DNA from: Fimbriimonadaceae bacterium
Lineage (GTDB): Bacteria > Armatimonadota > Fimbriimonadia > Fimbriimonadales > Fimbriimonadaceae
Direction of reading: 5' to 3'
Assembly: GCA_020851885.1 (NCBI GenBank)
Contig: JADZBW010000314.1
Coordinates: 1-5,881, forward strand
Length of the DNA stretch: 5,881 nt
In this document: positions 1 to 5,129 of the stretch, piece by piece
How the letters are laid out: each line of letters opens with the position of its first letter
Position numbering within the stretch: position 1 is the first letter of the stretch
The notes under the pieces: model-generated
What the model was told of the DNA's origin: nothing
The model's database searches: none
The model's input: only the letters and a program-made list of their open reading frames with translations
Position numbers and translations under genes: made by a program

Positions 1-200
1 TCGACATCGTCATGATCGTGCTCGACGAATTCGGCGGCTTGGACAGCTTCGGCGGCAACCGAGACCGTCTTAGGCGCGGTTTTCCGCTTGAACGCAACCC
101 GGAATCCATCCACTTCAAGCTCAGCCTCGGCCAGTTTGAATTGGCCCATCAGGTCGGCAAGTTCGTCGATGCGCTCCTTCATCTCGTTCACGGGTTGCAT
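1..200 (-). CDS. accB: AccB, biotin carboxyl carrier protein of acetyl-CoA carboxylase (N-terminal part, cut by window edge)
   Basis: Carries the biotin that shuttles carboxylate between biotin carboxylase and carboxyltransferase in the first step of fatty acid synthesis. Only the first 66 codons are in the window. They show the typical AccB beginning: an amphipathic helix (residues 7-24, MKERIDELADLMGQFKLAEA), then a short strand, ELEVDGFRVAFKR (27-39), then an Ala/Val/Glu/Pro linker. The biotinyl domain with its MKM motif would lie beyond base 1 and is not seen. The ATG at 200 gives a standard length. An in-frame ATG at 221 would add MLSISAI, and the Met at 182 is a third option. None has a clear Shine-Dalgarno sequence, so the start is uncertain. 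The gene follows the NTF2-like gene by about 40 bases on the same strand and may be co-transcribed with it. The family call rests on N-terminal similarity recalled from known AccB proteins. Confidence 0.78.
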   Translation of the reverse strand, partial: MQPVNEMKERIDELADLMGQFKLAEAELEVDGFRVAFKRKTAPKTVSVAAEAVQAAEFVEHDHDDV

Positions 201-241
201 TATGGCGGAAATAGAGAGCATTCGGGGAGGGGCTCCCCAGC

Positions 242-769
242 CTATCTGCTTCCACCCTTCAAGTATTTCGCCGGAAGAGTCAAGTTGGCGCTCTCGCCTT
301 GCCAAACGATGCCCAGAATCCACCAACGTTTGCCGTCGTTCCAAAGTTGGAGGCTGTTGATGCCTCTTTCGAACGGCTTTGCGTCGTCCTTTGCGATCCG
401 AGACTCATAAGTCGTCCAGACCTGGACCATGTTGCCAAAGCTCTCCGTTCTTCGGGCGATTTCCTTTTCGAAGAACCCGCGCGATTCAAGGGCGGGGCCG
501 GCCAGCTTTACGTAGTCCTCGAGGGTCAGAACGCGTCGCACCGAGGAGCCATCGGGTTTTCTGCCGATCGCGACCATCTTGGCTTCCTCTGAAAAAAGGC
601 TGCGCATCCGATCCCAATCGCGCTTTGCCCCGGCCGGGCCGGAGATAACGTCGTAAAGGGCCTTGACGATTGCGTCAGGCGATTCGGTATCTCTGACATC
701 CGAGCTGGCAGCGGGGACCGTCGAACCGAGGCACGTCAGGCAAAGAGCGATTGACAAGATGGGGCGCAT
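242..769 (-). CDS. Secreted NTF2/SnoaL-like domain protein of unknown function
   Basis: Predicted exported protein of 175 aa. The start chosen is the ATG at 769, because it opens directly into a signal peptide: MRPILSIALCLTCLGSTVPAA, with probable cleavage after PAA. A longer reading from a TTG at 799 adds ten residues (MFASEANCWI) that would spoil the signal, and its AGGAG (800-804) abuts the TTG with no spacer. The mature part follows the order of a cystatin-like NTF2 fold. An N-terminal helix (AIVKALYDVISGPAG, then RDWDRMRSLF) is followed by a strand with an acidic patch. A middle helix (LTLEDYVKLAGPAL, then GFFEKEIAR) and C-terminal strands (NMVQVWTTYESR, INSLQLWNDGKRWWILGIVW) complete it. 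I recognise this pattern from uncharacterised NTF2-like proteins. No catalytic residues can be assigned. It may be co-transcribed with accB, but nothing links it to lipid synthesis. Confidence 0.8.
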   Translation of the reverse strand: MRPILSIALCLTCLGSTVPAASSDVRDTESPDAIVKALYDVISGPAGAKRDWDRMRSLFSEEAKMVAIGRKPDGSSVRRVLTLEDYVKLAGPALESRGFFEKEIARRTESFGNMVQVWTTYESRIAKDDAKPFERGINSLQLWNDGKRWWILGIVWQGESANLTLPAKYLKGGSR

Positions 770-841
770 GATCCAGCAATTCGCTTCGCTCGCGAACAAC
801 TCCTCTTCGCTTCAGCGGATGCAGATCGGGGGGAGACTTCG

Positions 842-847
842 TACAAT
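842..847 (+). promoter_or_regulatory. Candidate -10 element (TACAAT) for a leaderless dinB-like transcript
   Basis: TACAAT matches the -10 consensus in five of six bases and ends only five bases before the ATG at 853. Transcription would start at or next to the start codon, as in leaderless transcripts known from Deinococcus, actinobacteria and others. There is no Shine-Dalgarno sequence to compete with this reading, only a weak TAGG. No good -35 is visible at the expected distance. Confidence 0.4.
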
Positions 848-869
848 AGGTCATGCCATTGAATCTCAA
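843..869 (-). promoter_or_regulatory. Candidate sigma-70-type promoter for the NTF2-like gene
   Basis: On the minus strand, TTGAGA (869-864, five of six consensus bases) is followed by a 15-base spacer and TATTGT (848-843, four of six). The spacer is shorter than the usual 16-18, so the call is weak. Transcription would start near 836 and leave a leader of about 65 bases before the ATG at 769. The -10 overlaps the TACAAT of the divergent gene, so the two promoters could compete. Confidence 0.3.
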
Positions 870-1323
870 AGACTATTGTCGCGAGAAGCTGGAATCCGCG
901 CGCGATCTATATCTCCAAGATTGGGATGCCATGAGCGCGGAGTCCCTTACTCAGTCGCCGGGCGGCGTGGGCCGTTCACCCCTTCATTTCACTTACGAAG
1001 TCGCTCTCATCAACGTGCGGCTAGCAACCCGACTTAGGGGCGAGGATCCAGGGCCATTCGATGTCGGTGCTTGGGAGGTCGTTCCCTCGGAGTTTTCAAC
1101 TCCTTTGGCGATGAGGACGTATCTCAAGGAATCTACCGACTTGCTCATTTCGAACCTAGAGTCGATTCCGGAATCGGAACTCGACCGAGAGATTCCAACG
1201 CCCACCGGATCGACGACACCCTTCCAATTGGCGACCATTGCGGCGACGCATATGACGTACCACGACGGCCAGTTGAACCTGATTCAGGCCCTCGATGGAG
1301 ACGCAGAAATCCATTGGAGCTAG
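853..1323 (+). CDS. DinB-superfamily protein (four-helix bundle, probable metal-binding)
   Basis: A 156-aa cytosolic protein with no signal peptide. DinB/YfiT-type proteins are four-helix bundles that hold a divalent metal with three histidines. Some are thiol-dependent S-transferases, but most have no known reaction. Here the first helix is LKDYCREKLESARDLYLQDW (5-24). His45 lies in SPLHFTYEV at the start of the second helix. The final helix carries His133 and His137 as H-x3-H in THMTYHDGQLNLIQ, the usual spacing and place. The length matches the family. The ATG at 853 is the first start, lacks a Shine-Dalgarno sequence and may be leaderless. The gene diverges from the NTF2-like gene and converges on the 677-aa gene. 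The dinB name comes from E. coli DNA-damage work on a different protein, so no SOS role should be assumed. Confidence 0.85.
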   Translation: MPLNLKDYCREKLESARDLYLQDWDAMSAESLTQSPGGVGRSPLHFTYEVALINVRLATRLRGEDPGPFDVGAWEVVPSEFSTPLAMRTYLKESTDLLISNLESIPESELDREIPTPTGSTTPFQLATIAATHMTYHDGQLNLIQALDGDAEIHWS

Positions 1324-3353
1324 TTGCCGAAGTAGCGTTGAATGGTCGGCATGATCTGATCGTAGGGGATCGGAGCTTGACTGACGTCCGTGATGTACTG
1401 CGAAGTCTGATATTGCATCGGCATCTTCCTCGGCATCTCGATCACTAGTGAGATTGTCTCCATTCGCGCCGGCCAACAGATTCGCGACGACAGGTAATTC
1501 TCCACTTTGAAAGTTCGAGGATCAGCGCCTCGAAACGACTCAAACGATTGGAATGTGAAATACACATAGGGCGTGAAGCTCGTCCGACCGTCGTCCGATC
1601 CAAAGATTGCGAGCAAGCCATCTCGGCTCGTCGTCACCAGTTTCACCACACCCTTACGGTAATCGTCAATCGTCGGCGGGGCGTCGATCGTGTCATTGGG
1701 CTGCCATCGGCCGTATCTTCGGCCAATCCCCCATGATCGGCGCATTCGCTGCTCGATCGTGGCGGGAAGGCTGGTCACCGGGATTCCGGCGCCGCGAAGT
1801 CCATTCAGTTGGCCGCCGTTGAACCGCGCCATCATCTCGATCACCTGAAGATCCATCGGATTCAAGCTATCGAATCCTGGCCTCACAAGTTTGGCGAGTT
1901 GCCGAGCCTGATAGTAGTAGTTCGCTCCCATCTTCCCGACGCATGCCGACATCTGGGTGAAGGTGAGTGGCCCGGGCCTCATCGCCAAGCTCATCATCGT
2001 GCTAAGGGATTGCCGATCCATTTGGGCCGCTAGATATTGCTCTGGATCCTGGACGAAGCAGAGGAGATACTTATCGAACTTCCTCAGACCGCTCGTTCTG
2101 CCCCCATTGCTCAGGAAGTTAATTACTTGCTGCCCGCTAACTCCCGGCTCCTGAATTGGTGATTGGTCGTAGATGAACGAGGTCAACAGTTGGTCGGAGA
2201 GATAGGCCACGACGTTAAGGTCGAGCGCCGCCGCGACATCCGCTAGCGGCTGAACCTTGGAGTACGAGAGGGGTTCGTTCTTCCAGGCATTGGCGAACTC
2301 GCGTGCAAAGACATAGTCGAATGGCTTGGCCTTCCCATCGGGCAACGGAGCCCGAAACTCCTGGAATCGCATGACGGCGGGCCCGTAGTCGACCTTCACA
2401 TTCGCTGCTTGAGTGGCGTTGAACGGCTCGCCAAGCGCTCGCACGTAGATCCTTTGCTTGGGTAACTGCTCCGTAAGCTCCTGGACGGTCAGTCCACCGG
2501 CACGAACCTCGAAATTGACGCTCTGACTCCATTGGCTGGGCGAAATCGTCAGCCGGAAGGCATTGGGTTCAGCCTTGCCAAGTGGCTCCGCAATATCCAG
2601 AAGCTCGCCCGGCACATTCGGGTACTGGACTTTGGCGGCCATCTTCAGCATTGAATCCAAAGCTTGTGCGCACTGATTTTGCTCTTCGGCAAACTGGGCC
2701 AAGGCCTGATCGGCGAGTGGCCGTTGGCTCCTGCCAAGAGTCGACTGATCGATCACCACCGTGCCATTTTGACCCTGCATCAGCGCATCCGGCCCAATAG
2801 CGGCGAGGAGACGGGCATAGAGCCGATAGACCGGCGATTTTGACCGAAACTGATACAGATCTGGATGAGGAGGGCGGTAGGCGTCTTGGGCGGACTGCAA
2901 GGTCATCTTGGCCAACCCACCGATGCGGGTCATGAATGCCTCATCGAATGGCTTGTCGATCGACGCGTTCTTTCCCACCGATTCGATGGAACGGACCATC
3001 GATTGGCGTGCGCCCAGACGCCGCTTCTCTTCCAGTTCTGGACTGATGAGGGCGAGGCCGACATAGACGGTGCCGTTATAGACGGTCTTGCCCGCGCCAA
3101 TTCCGTCGACCAAGTATTGCAGAACTTCTTTTGCCGGGCGATTCTTAACGCCAACGACGACCACCGCGGCACTTAGCTCCGATTCGCATCGAATCCGAAC
3201 GCCAATTCGCGATCCAAGTTCGTCGAGTGCAACCACCAAACGAATCGGGTTCGTGTGCATGGTCACTGGCGTCTCGAGGCGTTGGGCAATTTCCGCCGCA
3301 GTCAACACCTGCGGTGTCTGCACCATGGAGAGAAGGGCTAAGGCGGCAATCAT
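1320..3353 (-). CDS. Large exported protein of unknown function with STN/secretin-N-like domain(s)
   Basis: A 677-aa protein I cannot assign to a characterised family. A short hydrophobic N-terminus (MIAALALLSMVQ, 1-12) suggests export, though it lacks the usual basic residue. Residues 30-100 follow the strand-helix-strand-strand-helix-strand order of the STN domain found at the start of secretins and TonB receptors. The segments are VTMHTNPI, VVALDELGSRIGVRI, AVVVVGVKN, AKEVLQYLVDGIG and TVYNGTVYVGL. A similar but more degenerate arrangement occurs around 363-434 (PLADVAAALDLNVVAYLSD ... QQVINFLSNGG ... FDKYLLCFV). No secretin channel motif, TonB barrel or enzyme motif is evident. Residues 100-260 are largely helical and the C-terminus (565-677) looks strand-rich. 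The start is firm, because an in-frame TAG immediately precedes the ATG at 3353. The ribosome site is weak (GGA five bases upstream). The stop overlaps that of the dinB-like gene by four bases. Confidence 0.88.
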   Translation of the reverse strand: MIAALALLSMVQTPQVLTAAEIAQRLETPVTMHTNPIRLVVALDELGSRIGVRIRCESELSAAVVVVGVKNRPAKEVLQYLVDGIGAGKTVYNGTVYVGLALISPELEEKRRLGARQSMVRSIESVGKNASIDKPFDEAFMTRIGGLAKMTLQSAQDAYRPPHPDLYQFRSKSPVYRLYARLLAAIGPDALMQGQNGTVVIDQSTLGRSQRPLADQALAQFAEEQNQCAQALDSMLKMAAKVQYPNVPGELLDIAEPLGKAEPNAFRLTISPSQWSQSVNFEVRAGGLTVQELTEQLPKQRIYVRALGEPFNATQAANVKVDYGPAVMRFQEFRAPLPDGKAKPFDYVFAREFANAWKNEPLSYSKVQPLADVAAALDLNVVAYLSDQLLTSFIYDQSPIQEPGVSGQQVINFLSNGGRTSGLRKFDKYLLCFVQDPEQYLAAQMDRQSLSTMMSLAMRPGPLTFTQMSACVGKMGANYYYQARQLAKLVRPGFDSLNPMDLQVIEMMARFNGGQLNGLRGAGIPVTSLPATIEQRMRRSWGIGRRYGRWQPNDTIDAPPTIDDYRKGVVKLVTTSRDGLLAIFGSDDGRTSFTPYVYFTFQSFESFRGADPRTFKVENYLSSRICWPARMETISLVIEMPRKMPMQYQTSQYITDVSQAPIPYDQIMPTIQRYFGN

Positions 3354-3397
3354 CTATCCGATTGGACGCTCGACAACTCCAGAAGCGTCACGCGTTC

Positions 3398-3403
3398 ATT
3401 ATC
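3398..3403 (-). promoter_or_regulatory. Candidate -10 element for the 677-aa gene
   Basis: GATAAT on the minus strand matches the -10 consensus in five of six bases and would give a leader of roughly 35-40 bases before the ATG at 3353. No convincing -35 lies 16-18 bases upstream. It falls inside a possible 49-aa reading frame, which would have to be non-coding, or end upstream of this start, if the promoter is real. Confidence 0.25.
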
Positions 3404-3499
3404 CGGCGAAATTCGTCGTTCCACATCGAGAAAATCTCCCGATTGCGCGAGCGCAGTCCCCCATCGAATCGGCTGCCGATAGGAAATACAAATTTCCCA

Positions 3500-3505
3500 T
3501 ATATT
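3500..3505 (+). promoter_or_regulatory. Candidate -10 element (TATATT) for the 72-aa gene
   Basis: TATATT lies in the most AT-rich part of the divergent region between the 677-aa and 72-aa genes, about 68 bases before the ATG at 3573. It matches five of six -10 consensus bases, but no -35-like hexamer is found at 16-18 bases. A second AT-rich stretch (TCTAAAT, 3552-3558) lies too close to the ribosome binding site to be a likely alternative. Confidence 0.25.
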
Positions 3506-3558
3506 TCGCGGATCAATTCTGGCTCTTTTCGCGTCATAGTAATCGTGAGCTTCTAAAT

Positions 3559-3565
3559 AAGGAGG
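3559..3565 (+). promoter_or_regulatory. Strong Shine-Dalgarno site of the 72-aa gene
   Basis: AAGGAGG is followed by a seven-base spacer and the ATG at 3573. It is the only near-perfect anti-SD match directly before a start codon in this window. It fixes the start of the small gene and argues that the gene is real and well translated. Confidence 0.8.
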
Positions 3566-3572
3566 GAGCCTA

Positions 3573-3791
3573 ATGCCAACTGGTCCATTACCAGACGGGT
3601 TAAAGCTCACCGAAGAGGAAGCGTATGCCTTGTTGGGTTTGTGTCTTACAAGCCCGCAGGGGTTAGACGCCGTTTCCGAACGGGCGTTGAGAAAATTGGC
3701 GGATTTTTGTTCCCGGAGGCAACTCCATAGCAATCATTCATCAGATTCGCTCAGTTTTCCGACGCGAGAGCTGAAAAAGGCCGGGGCCTAA
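3573..3791 (+). CDS. Small conserved-looking protein of unknown function, 72 aa
   Basis: I do not recognise this protein. It is probably cytosolic: no signal peptide or membrane segment is seen. Residues 12-26 (LTEEEAYALLGLCLT) and 30-48 (LDAVSERALRKLADFC) look like two amphipathic helices joined by SPQG, with Cys24 and Cys46 as possible metal ligands or redox residues. The last third is polar and Ser/His-rich (RRQLHSNHSSDSLS) and ends in a basic helix-like tail, RELKKAGA. A helical hairpin of this size would suit a small binding or regulatory protein, but no function can be claimed. Evidence that it is a gene: an excellent Shine-Dalgarno site, an AT-rich upstream region, and a strong intrinsic terminator overlapping its stop codon. 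It is therefore probably a one-gene transcript, separate from the Nif3 gene downstream. A 127-aa frame overlaps it antisense and looks like its shadow. Confidence 0.72.
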   Translation: MPTGPLPDGLKLTEEEAYALLGLCLTSPQGLDAVSERALRKLADFCSRRQLHSNHSSDSLSFPTRELKKAGA

Positions 3792-3814
3792 AAATCCCGG
3801 TCTTTGCTTTTTTT
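3776..3814 (+). terminator. Intrinsic terminator of the 72-aa gene, overlapping its stop codon
   Basis: Bases 3776-3786 (AAAGGCCGGGG) pair with 3795-3805 (TCCCGGTCTTT) in an 11-bp stem with two G-U pairs and an eight-base loop. Two bases later comes a run of seven T (3808-3814). The TAA stop (3789-3791) sits in the loop, and the last four to five codons form the 5' arm. It should keep transcription of the small gene out of the Nif3 gene at 3856. Confidence 0.85.
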
Positions 3815-3840
3815 GGGCACCTCTTTTCTCTGAATTCTCC

Positions 3841-3849
3841 TGTCAAAAT
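3841..3849 (+). promoter_or_regulatory. Candidate extended -10 (TGTCAAAAT) for the Nif3-family gene
   Basis: TG, one base, then CAAAAT forms an extended -10-like element ending six bases before the ATG at 3856. The stretch between the terminator and the ATG has no Shine-Dalgarno sequence. The arrangement resembles that of the dinB-like gene and suggests a leaderless transcript starting near the ATG. CAAAAT itself matches only four of six consensus bases, so the call is tentative. Confidence 0.3.
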
Positions 3850-3855
3850 CGGCCC

Positions 3856-4953
3856 ATGCCCACCATTCGGGACGTTTTATGCGCCCTTGAGTCGATCGCG
3901 CCCGCTCGATGTGCCTTTCCATGGGACAAGATCGGTCTCCAGGTTGGCTCGAACAGCGCCGAAGTAAGAACGGCCGTCGTTTCCCTGGATCGCTCGATTG
4001 GCGCAGTCGAGTTCGCCGCCGCGAACGATGCGCAACTATTGCTCTCCCACCATCCATTGATCTTCGATGCCCTCGGGAGGGTGACCGATTCCTCGATCGA
4101 AGGGCAGACGGTCATCGAACTCATTTCCAAGAGAATCTGCTTCATCGCCGCCCATACGAATTGGGATGCTGCCCCGGGGGGCATCAACGACGCATTGGCG
4201 AGAATCCTCGGCCTTTCTGACATTGCATCGTTCGGCTCTTCCGCGCTTGGCGAACAATTCAAGCTGATCTTTTTTGCTCCGGAAGCAAGCGTCGATGCCG
4301 TTCTTGACGCATGTTCGAATGCAGGGGCGGGGCAGATCGGCAATTACTCTCGATGTGCCTATCTCAGCCGGGGAATGGGAACCTACGAAGCCGGCGCCAA
4401 ATCAAGGCCGACCATAGGTTGCTCAGGAGAACGGTCCTTGATCGAAGAGGTTCGCGTCGAGATGATCTGTCCGGGACAATGTCGCGTTGCCGTCGAGACG
4501 GCGCTTCGAGACGCACACGTCTATGAGCAGCCTGCCTTTGATTTCCTACAACTGGATCCTGTGACCTTGCACCCGATGGGGCGCATAGGAGTCCTGCCCC
4601 AGGCGCGATCTTTGGCCGAGTTCAGTCGTGAGGTGGAAGAGAAGCTCGCCACGAAATGCTGGACATGGGGCAACGTCGATCAAGTGAGTACGGTCGCGGT
4701 GGTGGGCGGGGCGGCCGATTCGGAGTGGCGAGCCGCAAAGAACGCTGGCGCGGACGTCCTCGTCACCGGGGAGGTCAAGCAGCACATCGCATTGGAAGCG
4801 GCAAGCGAGAACTTCGCATTGATTGCGGCTGGCCACTATGCCACGGAACAACCGGGTTGTGTGGCGCTGGCCGAGCGGATGGGCAAGGCGCTAGGCGGAA
4901 TCCAGTGGTTGGTCTATGAGCCAGATCCGGGGACGCACGGACGACCGCAATAG
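3856..4953 (+). CDS. Nif3-like dinuclear metal centre protein (DUF34, YqfO type with PII-like insert)
   Basis: A 365-aa cytosolic protein of the widespread Nif3/DUF34 family, which forms toroidal hexamers with two metal ions per subunit. The reaction is not settled, and database labels such as GTP cyclohydrolase 1 type 2 are not secure. Metal ligands expected from the family are all present: His65-His66 (LLSHHPLIF), His100 and Asp104 (AAHTNWD, followed by PGGIND), and His327 and Glu331 (GHYATEQPG). The N-terminal half also shows WDKIGLQVG (23-31). Residues about 135-240 are the PII/CutA-like insert that separates long YqfO-type members from short YbgI-type ones, with the diagnostic GAGQIGNYSRC (157-167) and GMGTYE (173-178). 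The C-terminal core has VAVVGGA (281-287) and DVLVTGEVKQH (300-310). The length matches YqfO homologues. The ATG at 3856 starts flush with the family and has no Shine-Dalgarno sequence. It converges on tRNA-Glu 15 bases away. Confidence 0.95.
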   Translation: MPTIRDVLCALESIAPARCAFPWDKIGLQVGSNSAEVRTAVVSLDRSIGAVEFAAANDAQLLLSHHPLIFDALGRVTDSSIEGQTVIELISKRICFIAAHTNWDAAPGGINDALARILGLSDIASFGSSALGEQFKLIFFAPEASVDAVLDACSNAGAGQIGNYSRCAYLSRGMGTYEAGAKSRPTIGCSGERSLIEEVRVEMICPGQCRVAVETALRDAHVYEQPAFDFLQLDPVTLHPMGRIGVLPQARSLAEFSREVEEKLATKCWTWGNVDQVSTVAVVGGAADSEWRAAKNAGADVLVTGEVKQHIALEAASENFALIAAGHYATEQPGCVALAERMGKALGGIQWLVYEPDPGTHGRPQ

Positions 4954-4968
4954 GTGTGGGGAATCTTT

Positions 4969-5044
4969 TGGTAGCCCGGACGGGACTCGAACCCGCGATC
5001 TCCGCCGTGAAAGGGCGGCATCCTAACCGCTAGACGACCGGGCC
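4969..5044 (-). tRNA. tRNA-Glu, anticodon TTC
   Basis: Reads GAA/GAG codons. The minus strand folds into a full cloverleaf. The seven-base acceptor stem is GGCCCGG with CCGGGCT, and its first pair is G-U. The D arm contains TCTAGCGGTTAGGA. The anticodon stem CCGCC/GGCGG holds loop CTTTCAC with anticodon TTC at 5011-5009. The T arm contains GGTTCGAGTCC. The discriminator is A (4972) and CCA is encoded (4971-4969). Glu charging also fits the close match to the usual bacterial tRNA-Glu anticodon arm, CCGCCCTTTCACGGCGG. It lies between the ends of two genes, 15 bases from the convergent Nif3 gene and downstream of the peptidase terminator. No T-rich terminator follows it within the visible spacer. 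Confidence 0.97.
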
Positions 5045-5056
5045 AGAAGCTCCGAG

Positions 5057-5086
5057 AGTATGGACTATCGAGGCTCAAAAACTCAA
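5057..5086 (-). promoter_or_regulatory. Candidate promoter of tRNA-Glu
   Basis: On the minus strand TTGAGT (5086-5081), an 18-base spacer and CATACT (5062-5057) place a start near 5050, a few bases before the mature tRNA end at 5044. Each hexamer matches four of six consensus bases. The -35 lies in the tail of the upstream peptidase terminator, so terminator and promoter share bases. Confidence 0.45.
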
Positions 5087-5112
5087 GGCCCATCCGAGTT
5101 CGGATGGGCCTT
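5077..5112 (-). terminator. Intrinsic terminator of the NlpC/P60 gene
   Basis: Bases 5085-5097 and 5100-5112 form a perfect 13-bp inverted repeat (AAGGCCCATCCGA and its complement) with a two-base centre, in practice a 12-bp stem with a four-base loop. Read on the minus strand it is followed by GAG and five T (5081-5077). It begins 17 bases past the peptidase stop. On the plus strand no T run follows, so it acts leftwards only. Confidence 0.85.
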
Positions 5113-5129
5113 GCCAATTCCTGTGACGA

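Noticed and set aside
12..410. 132-aa plus-strand frame at the left edge
   Set aside because: It is antisense to accB and the NTF2-like gene, both of which have recognisable protein features.
770..799. TTG at 799 as start of the NTF2-like protein
   Set aside because: AGGAG touches the TTG with no spacer, and the ten extra residues precede an otherwise normal signal peptide. Kept as an alternative only.
842..852. DinB gene as part of an SOS regulon
   Set aside because: No LexA-like palindrome is visible in the divergent region, and the family name alone does not imply damage control.
3088..3573. 161-aa plus-strand frame that runs up to the 72-aa start codon
   Set aside because: Over half of it lies antisense to the 677-aa gene and its composition there is Thr/Ser/Arg-rich as expected for a shadow frame. 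No ribosome site.
3350..3733. 127-aa minus-strand frame that ends in an ATGA overlap with the start of the 677-aa gene
   Set aside because: The overlap looks like translational coupling, but over half of the frame is antisense to the 72-aa gene, which has a far better ribosome site and terminator. No start codon is available in the non-overlapping part.
4969..5044. tRNA-Glu as an integration site for a mobile element
   Set aside because: No integrase gene, no repeat of the tRNA 3' end and no foreign-looking genes are present on either side within the window.
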